In this document: in pieces, positions 10,068-19,830 of the stretch
How positions within the stretch are numbered: the stretch's first letter is position 1
Layout of the letters: each line of letters starts with the position of its first letter
Assembly: GCA_930367215.1 (NCBI GenBank)
Contig: OV884059.1
Coordinates: 67,055,393-67,119,392, forward strand
Length of the DNA: 64,000 nucleotides
From: Pollenia angustigena
Taxonomy: Eukaryota > Arthropoda > Insecta > Diptera > Polleniidae
Reading direction: 5' to 3'
Position numbers and translations under genes: made by a program
Notes under the pieces: generated by a model
The model's input: the letters and a program-made list of their open reading frames with translations, nothing else
What the model was told of the DNA's origin: nothing
Database searches by the model: none

Positions 10068-10957
10068 TTAAAACTTATCTTTTAATTGGTCTAGTTCTAA
10101 TTGCTTTTGTTTTATTTCAAGGTCTATTTTTTTTGAGTTTGTTTTTTTTATTGCTGCGTTTTCCATTAGTTTGTGGTGGCGGTTAAACTCGCTGGTGAGG
10201 TTCGTGGACAAACTTTCTACGGATTTGTAGACACGTCTAACGTTGCTTGCTATTAAAATTATATTTTCATTAGTTTTCTCTAAAATTTCGGAAAACTTTT
10301 TTAATGATTCGGAGAATTCTTCCCCTCTCTTCGTATCATTTTTAATATACTGTTTTAATTGATGTTTTATGTTATCGGACGTATTTTTAACCTTCGGCTT
10401 ATACCTTTTAGACGTACCAGGATTTTCATCTATATCTTCGGATTGTTCTCTGTTTCTTTTTCCACAGGTGTCCGTATTGCTCAAGTTTGTATTTTTATCG
10501 TCTTCAAATGATGATGAAGAACTTTTTTCGCTGTCACCTCCTGCAGGTTTTGCGTTTGCAATTCCTTCAACAAATGCATACAAACCACATATTTGGCCCA
10601 CTGTTTCCTCCTTTTTTGAGATATAAATTTGGTTATACGGACCACCACCTGTTGCCACAACTTCTTTCTTGTTAATTGAAATTTTCTTTTTTACAGCTGC
10701 TTTCCAGCATGTCCATATCTTCAAAGCATTAAATTAAGTTCATTTAAACATATTTATAAAAAAAAAATATTTTAAGTTACCTTTTTCCATCCAGTTAAAT
10801 CATGTATTGGCGGACCTTAACTATTCAGTTCCTTAACTAAATCCTTTCACAAATTCTCCACATCTATTTTATCACTTCGTGTGATTCCCCTGGCCAAATC
10901 CAAATGATTTTGCATAAATTCTATTAATGCGTCATCTTGTCTTGAATTTTTGTGCAT
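10068..10957 (-). pseudogene. Harbinger SANT/Myb-like accessory protein, two exons, two nonsense codons
   Basis: Exon 1 (10957-10781) begins MHKNSRQDDALIEFMQNH and reads LARGITRSDKIDVENL, stop, KDLVKELNS, stop, GPPIHDLTGWKK. Exon 2 (10718-10068) continues IWTCWKAAVKKKISINKKEV, then VATGGGPYNQI, a Ser/Asp-rich acidic stretch, a Lys-rich region and a C-terminal coiled coil ending DQLKDKF. This is the MADF/SANT-type DNA-binding partner that PIF/Harbinger transposases need for nuclear import and end binding. The stops are single changes (a Trp codon to TGA, a Leu codon to TAA). Splice borders are gtaact and gaag. Confidence 0.88.
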
Positions 10958-11754
10958 TCCCCTTTCATACGTATGAAAAATTGTAATTTATTAAACCTGC
11001 ACCGTCATCATTCGTTCTAGTGTTAAGCCAAAAAAAATACTTACATTTTTTTAGTATGAAAAAAGAAAACAGACTATTGCCACAATCTTGATTTAAAAAC
11101 AATTTCAAACAGATTCTATTGTTTTTCATCACATATCAAAACTATTGCTTTTTACTTGAAACAAAATGGAATTTGAAATCAATAAGACAAAACGTTTTTA
11201 TGTCTAAATCGTTTTTCATCACATACCTGAATGTCATTTTTGTTTATAAATCTGGTCATGTGCGACATAGTAAATGTGAAAATTAAAAATTATTTTTTTA
11301 TATAAAGGTTTTATTTATGAAAATACAGACATTTACTTGCAAACACACATGTACACACCTGTATAATCGCACTCTCGAAATATATATTTGTTTTGTTTGT
11401 CCTTGGTTGTAGTTTGTATCTTATTTTTTAATTAAATTTATTTATTAATCATGAGGTCAGCTATTTTTTATAAAATTATTTATTATAATTATCCGATATT
11501 TCGCCACGCCTTTGTGTGACTTCTTCGGGGAAAATTAACAATATAAAATGTTTATGATGTTTTGATGAATTACAATTTTTTTCATTATTTTATAGCGAAA
11601 TAAAAGTAACGAATAAAAATATGTGTATATAGAAAGCCATTTGTTATTTTGTCGTAAATTTTAGTAGCCCTAATTTGAAGAAAAAATCACAAATACAATT
11701 GTACATATATACGTACTTAGTAGGAAGGTATCAAGGTTTATTTTTGCAGTGACT

Positions 11755-11791
11755 GTCAAGTGGTCGAAATTCGGCCCCGGGCCGAACCTAG
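11755..11791 (+). mobile_element. Possible 3' end of a Helitron-like element
   Basis: A perfect 7-base stem TTCGGCC-CCG-GGCCGAA (11770-11786) is followed one base later by CTAG. A similar, less perfect hairpin plus CTAG lies near 49015. Helitron-like elements end in a hairpin then CTRR. The 5' end was not identified. Confidence 0.4.
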
Positions 11792-12345
11792 CACATTGAG
11801 TTCTGCTGTTCATTTAATTTAATAAGTTTATATATATTTAAGTTTCTTATATATATTTTTTTGTAAAAATGTCACATGCGACAGTGATTAAAATTAAGTT
11901 ACAAAATGTATACAACATTTATGGGTATCTTCAAAACCATTTTTGAAACATTCTCACGTTTGTCGCATTAAAATCTTGATTCAGGTATCGCTGATGTCTG
12001 CGTTTGCATTGGTGGCCGCGAATACCACTTCTGTTTTTTCATGTGCCAATGCCTTGATTTTTTGCAATTGTCTTGAAAACGAAAAAATTTATCAAATGGA
12101 ACAATAGCACTAATTATAGGGCCAATTAAGAGCTTTAAGTTTAATCTATTGGCAAAATAAAAATCAGTTTTATTTTGCCTTTTTTTAACTTAAAATGTGT
12201 ACGACGGCCACGTTCGACATGATGGAAATGCCCATATGCATTTATTTATAATTCTATAAAATAAAAATAAAACAATTTTTTAAGTAACTTCATTAAATAT
12301 ATATAATAGTTTAATAACATAGTCTTTTATTTACTTAATTTTTAG
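11792..12345. other. Intronic DNA before receptor exon 3
   Basis: A+T rich, no gene recognised. Scattered TGCGACA motifs recall the CGAC-rich repeats of the TTAA element, but no border is visible. Confidence 0.45.
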
Positions 12346-12531
<186 letters not shown>

Positions 12532-12633
12532 TAATGATTGTTATGCTAGAAAGCACTCAATCAAAAACCAGTTTAATTTAGTCCATACCGTAGATTCACA
12601 TTTGTTATCCTACAAATTCTAACCTCTATACAG

Positions 12634-12891
12634 GTACCTACCAGCCAGCCCACACGTTTATTCTCTTTCATGAACCCATTGGCTATGGAAATATGGTTAT
12701 ATGTTTTAGCTGCTTATATTTTAGTTTCATTTACATTATTTGTGATGGCACGCTTTTCACCCTACGAATGGAATAGCCCACATCCCTGCCTAAAAGATAC
12801 AGATATTGTAGAAAATCAATTTTCAGTATCGAACAGTTTTTGGTTTATAACCGGTACATTTTTACGTCAAGGTTCTGGACTTAATCCTAAG
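12634..12891 (+). CDS. Kainate receptor exon 4A: alternative M1-M2 pore exon, R type
   Basis: 86 codons, acceptor tatacag, donor AAG|gtaagc, phase 0 at both ends. It encodes pre-M1 (RLFSFMNPLAMEIW), the M1 helix, ARFSPYEWNSPHPC, a normal-length M1-M2 loop, and the M2 re-entrant pore FWFITGTFLRQGSGL. At the Q/R site the codon is CGT (12865-12867), so Arg is genomic and needs no editing; an edited CAG would read as CGG, not CGT. At +4, where related subunits have Asp or Glu, this exon has Gly. By family knowledge Arg at this site gives low calcium permeability, low conductance and insensitivity to polyamine block. No stop or frameshift is present and the sites are canonical, so it looks functional. 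It is an alternative to exon 4B. Confidence 0.9.
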
Positions 12892-13061
12892 GTAAGCTTA
12901 AAAAAAAAATCATAATCAATTTAACATATGAATGGACGCAAAATGACGCCTGAAATGAACAAAATTAGCAAAAAATTTCAAAAAAGTAAAGATTAAAGAA
13001 ATGATTGTGGTGTGGCACTTTTCTTCGGACTTAAAATAATTGGCTTAAGTCCAAAATAAAT

Positions 13062-13302
13062 AAATAAAAAAAAGTACATAGGGTAATAGAAAATCGAAAA
13101 ATAAGAAGAAAAAATTAAAAGACAAAATTCTCGGAAACGCATAGTTTCCGAGTTATGTACCTCTCAAGTTTTCATATAAATTTGCGATTTCCCACTACAT
13201 TTTTGAACGTATATATGCGTTTCCGAGAATTTTGCCATTTAACTTTTTCTTCTTATTTTTCGATTTTCTATTACCCTATGTACTTTTTTTTTATTTGGAG
13301 CT
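13062..13302. mobile_element. Inverted repeat in the intron between pore exons 4A and 4B
   Basis: Left arm AAAGTACATAGGGTAATAGA, then AAATCGAAAAATAAGAAGAA, down to TCTCGGAAACGCATA. The right arm is the near-perfect reverse complement, ending TTACCCTATGTACTTT. Arms are about 75 bases with a spacer of about 75. It lies about 170 bases after the donor of exon 4A and would form a strong hairpin in the pre-mRNA. Most simply it is a MITE. Confidence 0.82.
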
Positions 13303-13539
13303 GCGTTGGTAAACTGGACTTGTTCCAAATAATTTTCTAAGTTAATCTATTGATAATCCGTCAGTCCATGGGCAATTTATTTAAAAACCGACAATTACTT
13401 AATATGATCGAGCTTAACTGCCTATGGGTATATAATATAACTTGATTTTTATTTAAAATTTTTTAATTCCGCGAAAAAATTTGTTTGTTGTCGGATAAGC
13501 CAGTTTTTAGTGATTTAGTTTGTTGCCTATTAGATTCCT

Positions 13540-13630
13540 GGCATAGCGTTGCACAAATTGTAGTAAAATAAAGAACTATTTGTTCCAAGTGAACAATTTG
13601 TAGTAAAATAAAGAACCATTTGTTCCAATT
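13540..13630 (+). repeat. Short direct duplication
   Basis: TGTAGTAAAATAAAGAAC followed by ATTTGTTCCAA occurs twice in succession, about 44 bases apart, differing at one position. A local tandem duplication. Confidence 0.7.
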
Positions 13631-14184
13631 TTTAAAAAATAAAGGTGATTTAAATAATATCATAGCAATAATAAAGGTCAACTAACATTGCCCGTTTCAC
13701 GTTGCTGGAAATTACAAGCTTTAACAGATCTTTTTAATTAACGCTAAAATCGAGGAAATGGCATAAATCTTATTACTTATATTTAATAAAAATTAAATAA
13801 GCTGCAGCTTGTTTAGTTTACTGTAAATTGGGAGAGCAATGTTCGAATATTGTTTTTGCTTTAAATGTAATTTTCTATGCGAACGATGACGTTCGATATC
13901 GTTAAACAGGCAGTAAATAAAAAATATAAAAAAGCCCAAAATTGCTGTAATTTTTAAAGTTACGTTAAAATGGAAAAAATACAGCTGCAAAGCAATCGGC
14001 TAACGATATACTCGTAAGTATCGATACCCTACGTGAAATTTGTGTCAATTATTCTTAAGCACTTATCCCGTGACCCGTGAATAAAATATTAAATTAGAAC
14101 GGAACGCATTGTGATAGGTGAAAACAAGACATATCACTTAACCGATGATAATGTATATGAAGCATAGTTACACTCAATTCACAT
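13631..14184. other. Intronic DNA, no recognised element
   Basis: No gene or repeat recognised in this A+T-rich stretch. Confidence 0.45.
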
Positions 14185-14813
14185 GAGGGCTTTTACGACG
14201 TCGTTTTATCTTGATTCCCTTTTAAAGCAACTTCCAAAATCTCTTTGCGTTCATACGATGATTTTTGGTTGCATGTCTTTTTTTTATTTACAGTATGGCC
14301 TTGATTACCCGTCATTCGATTAACCGGCAGCTTCAATAGAATGGAAAACAAACATTTTTTGCACTGATTTAAATTGCCTCTATTATCCGAAATTATAAAC
14401 AAATTATCTTTTTTTCGTTAAATTTTGAACAATCAAAAGAAATTTAAATAAACGAAGAAAGAGAATATCTTAACGGTGTGGAAGCATGTTCTGCCAAATT
14501 TACTTTTTTCCTCATGTTTACATAATAAAACGTTATATATTTACATAAAATAAGAAACACACCAAAAAAAATAAATAATCAAGAATTCTGCCGATCCCGT
14601 CTATTATCGATAATCGAGGTCTCACTGTATTTTCAACCACACACTTCAAAGTAAGAAAAAGAATAAAACGTAAACAGAAAAAGTTAAAAGAGAAATGTAA
14701 AAAACGACATGCAAAATACAAAACGAGTCATTTTGTTAACCCCTCTTTCTTTTCTACACCGCTCACCAACAAACCAAAAGAGACGTCGACAAAGCGACGT
14801 CGTAAAAGCCCTC
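14185..14813. mobile_element. Inverted-terminal-repeat element, 629 bp
   Basis: GAGGGCTTTTACGACGTCG at the left is mirrored by CGACGTCGTAAAAGCCCTC at the right, a perfect 19-base TIR, with AT on both outer sides. The interior has no intact gene and carries a nested pogo-like MITE. The superfamily is not assigned. Confidence 0.85.
14291..14627. mobile_element. Pogo/Tigger-like MITE nested in the 14.2 kb element
   Basis: The left end CAGTATGGCCTTGATTACCC and the reverse complement of the right end CAGTGAGACCTCGATTATCG resemble the CAGTNNGNCCTCGATTA terminus of pogo/Tigger elements. TA flanks both ends (14289-14290 and 14628-14629), as expected for Tc1/mariner-group integration. There is no transposase. 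Confidence 0.7.
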
Positions 14814-15039
14814 ATCTAAACTGATTGTTACTCCATAGTTCTTTATGTGACTGGATTTTAGGTGGGTAGTGGCTGATTATATCTGGTATTACCTTATATG
14901 AAGGGAATCTATCATATAAAAAATGTTTATTCGGGAATATATCTGTGACATGCATTATTTTAACAAAAATTGAATGTATTTATTTAGGTTATTTCAGTGA
15001 CCTGTCACAAAGTGTCAAAAAGGTGCCAATTATAAAATT

Positions 15040-15447
15040 CTTAAATTAGGCCCTGCAGCGCCTAGGATACCTTTAAACAGGTCAAATTTGTGCCCATACC
15101 ACTTTATTTTTCATCCCCATCATTTGTTTCTAGGAAACCTATCCGCTATCTCCTTTTCTTAAGAAGGCTCCCATACAACATTTTCAACACAGGCTAGAAA
15201 TACATATGTATCAGTTTCAATTAAAAGGGACCCATAGACAAAAAATTAGTTTTGGAGAAAAACGATTTTGAAGTTATCAAGTTAGTTTTCTTTTCTTAGC
15301 AAAGGTGTATTTTAAAGCTTAGTTATGACAAAAGTAATGCAGTTGTATAAGAAAGAGCGTTTTGTCTTTTAAAGAATCACAAAAAAAGTAAAAAATCGAT
15401 TTTTTCATCCATAGGTCCCTTTTAACTGAAACTGACACATATATTGA
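15040..15447. repeat. Inverted-repeat segment related to 44.28-44.53 kb
   Basis: CAGTTTCAATTAAAAGGGAC (from about 15210) is mirrored by GTCCCTTTTAACTGAAACTG (from about 15415). Just upstream, TCCCATACAACATTTTCAA, AGATAGCGGATAGG (as complement) and CCACTTTATTTTTCATC recur as the reverse complement at 44.28-44.53 kb, so this is a dispersed repeat family. No coding capacity. Confidence 0.65.
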
Positions 15448-16489
15448 AGGAAAAGTCCCATAACTGCTTTTATCTCCAACCCTTAACACACAAATATGGC
15501 GTTTTTTGAAATTCAAAAATTTCATCAACATTTTTCATCTTTTGTGAATAAAATCAAAAAATGGTTCACCGATTTTAATCATTTGTTGCTTGTTTTGCTT
15601 GGAATTTTATTTTCTGTTTGTGTAGAGTGCAGATATTAATTTTTAATGTCGTTTTAAAAAAACAAAATTTTCGAATTTTTATTATTTATTTTTTGCCAAA
15701 CCCGCTTGTCAGAAAAATAGTGCTAAATTCTACCACAGTATTATATTTAACTATAAAATGGCTCCGTCTTAACACACATACTTTGATATTTGCAATTGCG
15801 GTAAACAGCTTTGAAAGCTCTAAAAATTTGTTGTTGTTTCTTTGTAAAGTACTTACAAACAAGGGTCCCAGTTTTATCAAGAAATATAAAACGATCTTTT
15901 GCGAAATTAACTGACAATCGGTGCAATTCGCCACCGTTTAATGTTAGTTTTTGAAACAAAAATGAAAATTGTGTAGGAAGGTTGCCCTACATTTGGACTA
16001 ATAACTATTTTTTTTTCTGAACCGATCGAAATGGTTTTAAATCCAAACCACGTCGTACTTTACTACGTTCCTACGGTTAGGGTGATTTTAACAGACCGAT
16101 ATGGCTTAATCGGCTTTAAAATAACTCAAGGACCCATCATTGATAAATACATAAAAATTTTGACACGGAATGACATACTTAGTATACCCTCATTCAACGC
16201 TATTGGTGGAGGGTTTAACAAAATTACTGAAAAGTTAAATTAAATACAGATGTTATGGCAATATCGAAGTCCTAGACGACAGATTTTATAATAGAATAGA
16301 CTTTATCTCTATCATCCAATTTTGCTGGTAATTGTATCTAATTTAATAAAAAAGGACAAATAATTCAGTTCTGTTCTTTGCTGCGCTTTAATTCCAATTA
16401 GCTGTAATTATTTTGCAAATTGCTTTTATTACATTTGCTTATTTAGATATTAGTTGCTTAATGGTTTACTAATAATTTCAAATTTCCAG
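15448..16489. other. Intronic DNA before exon 4B
   Basis: No gene recognised. The acceptor of exon 4B closes the stretch. Several open frames of 60-100 codons show no known motif and overlap on both strands, as expected by chance. Confidence 0.45.
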
Positions 16490-17047
16490 AAATCTGACCG
16501 TGCACAAACAAGATTTTTCTCCTTTATGAATCCGTTAGCCGTCGATATTTGGATTTATATAGCATGCGGTTACGTATTAGTATCACTTACTATTTGGATT
16601 GTTGCACGTTTCTCGCCATTAGAGTGGGTACCAGCCAAACAGCAGTCAACAGTGGCTTGGAATGTGGCTAATACTTTTGAAGAGACGCACGAGCTAGAAT
16701 CTGCAATCCAATTAAAGGAATATAATGAGCATGAAAATATTGAATTAATACAAAAACCTGCTAATGCCGGCGTGGAAAAATTCCAGGATGTTGGTATTGA
16801 AAATGAATTGATGTTACAATCAAAATCAAATATTGCTACATCATCATCTAATAAATCTGCAGAAATGTGGTGGCCCGACAATCGTCTTCATTTACCAAAC
16901 ACCTGTCCAGATGTTGAGCTTAACAATATAAATGAAAATGGGAAATCTACTGAATTATTGACCATTAGAAATGACTTCACACTAAAAAACTGTTTTTGGT
17001 TTGCAATCGGTGCTCTGATGCAGCAGGGATCTGATTTATATCCGAGG
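16490..17047 (+). CDS. Kainate receptor exon 4B: alternative M1-M2 pore exon, Q type with long loop
   Basis: 186 codons, acceptor tttccag, donor AGG|gtaatc, phase 0 at both ends, so it is interchangeable with exon 4A. It encodes RFFSFMNPLAVDIW, an M1 helix, ARFSPLEWVPAKQQ, then about 100 extra residues rich in Glu, Asn, Ser and Lys, and then NDFTLKNCFWF with the pore segment IGALMQQGSDLYPR. The Q/R site is Gln (CAG, 17021-17023) and +4 is Asp, as in calcium-permeable unedited kainate receptors. The insert falls in the cytoplasmic M1-M2 loop and is low in hydrophobic residues, so it is probably flexible. Duplication of an ancestral exon with later divergence explains the pair. Use of both exons together would keep the frame but duplicate M1-M2, and would presumably be non-functional. 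Confidence 0.9.
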
Positions 17048-17975
17048 GTAATCAGTACTTTTATTTATATCATTTAAATGAAGATGCTAAAAAATGCCAA
17101 ACAAAAAAAATTTCGTTTTTGTTAAATTATAATTCTATCAAATAAAAAAAGAGATTCAAATCAATGCCTTAGCTTCTTGAACTTCTAGCTTAATTTCTTA
17201 ACATTTTTTACATGCCGATTATATCAAATTATGGTTCCACCTAGTTTTTAAAGGAGGTTCAAATCAGTTCTTCAGTTTTTCAAACTTGTAGTTCCATTAA
17301 AAAAGAGGCTTACTTTGATCTGTAATTTTGGCTTTATTGCGAGATCAAGAATCATATCAAATTATTAAAATTTTATTAATCCAGCTCTCATATAGCAGAC
17401 ATTTATTTTCTATTTGTTTTATGATAGATTTTGCAACTTTCGTTTGACGTGGTCAGAACAGAATGTTAAAAATTGCCTTGATTCGTTTCTAAATTCTCCT
17501 ATTTTACAGCACTCTTTTTACGATGTAAGCAGTAGTTTTGGATAGAATCATTTTGTTTTCAGGAAAGTTGGAAATTGCTTTACGTAAAAATAAATAATCA
17601 CCCTATCACCCCTTAATTTGTAATCGTGAAAAAATTTTCCTTGAATAGTTTCAAGCGAGAATAAAATTCCCCTAATAGTGAATGATTTTTTCCCATGAGT
17701 TTTTTTCCCTTTTCCCATTAATTTATTCACTTTATTTTTGCTGGGTAACAGAACATGGAAGTAGTTCTTTTTATAATTTAAATTTACAAATTTCTCAACA
17801 CAATGCAAAACAATGGCTCGGTTGCCTGCGGTGTTTTTAGGCTTTCAAGAAACACGATTAAAAGTAGCCGATTGATTTTACTACTTAAAAATTAAATAGT
17901 GCAATAAACGAACGTTGCCATCAAACTATCACTCGAAAACTAAATATTTTGCTTAATCAGATTTCCTATGACGTG
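17048..17975. other. Intronic DNA after exon 4B
   Basis: No gene or clear repeat recognised. Confidence 0.45.
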
Positions 17976-18093
17976 CTAAATTCCCAATTTTTATTTTTGA
18001 TAAATACACTGAAATTTATTGTTGAGGGAAAAATAGTTTCTATGCGCATTTAACTGGTTGCTAAGGCTAGATCATCAGGAAACCTCTTTCCAA
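17976..18093 (+). mobile_element. M1 MITE, copy B (left arm only)
   Basis: It matches the left arm of copy A: GTGCTAAATTCCCAATTTTT, CACTGAAATTTATTGTTGA and ATGCGCATTTAACTGGTTGC, ending in CTAGATCATCAGGAAAC. The middle and right arm are missing. Confidence 0.75.
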
Positions 18094-18623
18094 AATAATT
18101 TTACTTTGTTATTTTTTTAAACTTTTCTTTAACTTTTTCATCATTAGTTCAAATAAAACGACGTAAAACCTTAAGTAAAAAATATTTTTAAAAAATCCTA
18201 CGGCCCGAACATTATTAGTGGTAGCAATAGTCATTCACTGAGGTATGAATTAACAAGTAAAGGTACACTCACGCTTTTCCAACCGGTTAGGCAGTTTTTT
18301 TTTCTTAGGTATAAGTAATTCAAGGCCACAGGTACGGTTATCAGTATTTATAAATATTTAAAGCAGCCGTCAAGTGAGTAGATTATCTAAGCCGGCTTCC
18401 TTGATAGCGCTCTAGGCTCCAGTGGAAGTTAGAACAACACATATGTATATTCCTTGATTGCAAGTTTTGCCTGGTAAATGCTACATCATTTTTGATATCT
18501 CCGCAACATATTGAGGTGTTGATACATTTAGGGTAAAACGCCGAATTGGTTCCATTTTCTTACCGACTAACTTAAAGTCGTTAGATCAAGTATAATATCC
18601 CGTGCATCGGTTAGGATCCCGTA

Positions 18624-18826
18624 ATGCATATTGAGGACAATATGTGCAGCTTAATACTCCATTTCTCCAAAACTGGCCATGATACAAGAAGCGTTGGAAA
18701 ATTATGGCGAAATCTTGATCCTACTCCGGATAATAGGTCAAAAGTCAGGTATCTTATTACATCGCGAAACGTTAGGAGAAATGTTTTCTTCACCGCTATC
18801 GCAACATCGTCCGCATAATCGATGAC
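18624..18826 (-). pseudogene. Possible reverse-transcriptase fossil with YADD motif
   Basis: Minus-strand frame reads VIDYADDVAIAVKKTF, where YADD followed by a hydrophobic stretch is the catalytic motif C of LINE polymerases, and continues open for about 60 codons. Flanking frames (18.4-19.2 kb) are broken and I could not recover motifs A or B, so this could be chance. Confidence 0.35.
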
Positions 18827-19383
18827 CCTGCAGATGCAGGATTCCAGTTACATCAGAACTGGATGAAGATAATTTAAATGATACCCTAGAAATATCGAAG
18901 ACACTGCTCGATAAAAGATTCAGTTCTAGAAAGCAGATTTATCTGTTTTGGCAGTCAGTTTAAGGCCGTTTACGTCTTCCCCGAAAATAATTCCTTCATA
19001 TAACCAGAGCTAGTTGAGCAGCATGCTTTATAGTGCTGGAGATTGATTTCGAGCAAATTAATTGTCTTTTATAACATTTCACTTAAATAGTATGTTGTTA
19101 GCCTAGTCGTCAGTTCCATTTAAATGGTCAATGCCGTTACCTTCTTTGGCACGGTACCGCGGCATCACTAACTAGTTCAAAGCTGGAAGTTAAAAATTCA
19201 TCCGCCTCTGAATATGGATATTAACCTTGAGCCAACAAATTTATTTAAGATCCTTTACTTACTGCAGTGAAAGTACCCGGAGTAGAAACCTGATATCCCT
19301 TGAAGACCTTCAGTATTAAGTATTAATATTACTTGACAGCTTTCACACTTTGCTTCTTCTTCTTATTATTATTATTATATTTA

Positions 19384-19830
19384 CAAGATTTTGTTTGTCG
19401 TGCCTAATGTTTATTCTTGATAAAAGCACTGAAATTTATTGGGGATAAGCTATTCATTCCTATGCTCAATTCACTGGTTGCTTAGGCCAGATCGTCAGGA
19501 AACTTCATCCAAAAATTTTAGAAAAACTAGAGATATTAAGCAAATAAAACTATTAAGCTAATAAAAATTATAAGCAACAGTTTAACTTGTAACAATATCA
19601 AATATTAAACAAAAACAACAACAAGAAACAGTGAGTTTATCTTTTCTTACATTCCCCACTACAATTGGTTGGGATTTTGCCAACATTAATTGTAGTTATA
19701 AGTAGGTTAAGAAAAAACAAAATTAAAACAAAAAACAACTTGCTTTATTGTTCTCGCAAAAAATAAAGCATGTTGCCAGTTTAGTTTTTTAGCCGTGCAC
19801 TTGCCAGTTTATTATCAAAGTAATTTTTTT
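19384..19830 (+). mobile_element. M1 MITE, copy C (left arm and middle)
   Basis: It begins GATTTTGTTTGTCGTGCCTA, has GGCCAGATCGTCAGGAAACT, and carries the middle block CATTCCCCACTACAATTGG with ATTGTAGTTATAAGTAGG. The right arm is lost. It shares more with copy D than with copy A. Confidence 0.8.

Larger units (their letters stand above)
8514..11229. mobile_element. PIF/Harbinger transposon, about 2.7 kb
   Basis: The terminal inverted repeats are 22 bases and identical: CAGGTATGTGATGAAAAACG at left and its complement at right (11208-11229). Allowing for the hairpin MITE in the left end, AAT flanks the element (8381-8383, 11230-11232), a 3-base duplication as expected. It carries the two genes typical of the superfamily, a DDE transposase on + and a SANT/Myb-like protein on -, arranged convergently. 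Both have nonsense codons, so this copy is inactive but young in appearance because the TIRs have not diverged. Confidence 0.92.

Noticed and set aside
12634..12891. Idea that exon 4A is a dead relic exon
   Set aside because: No stop or frameshift, good acceptor and donor, and conserved pre-M1 and M1 residues; RNA evidence would still be needed.
15618..15959. Overlapping open frames of 70-98 codons on both strands
   Set aside because: No recognisable domain, low-complexity composition, and frames on both strands as expected by chance in A+T-rich DNA.
12634..17047. Idea that exon 4A and 4B belong to two separate receptor genes
   Set aside because: Only one set of S1, M3, S2 and M4 exons exists around them, with all phases compatible with one transcription unit.
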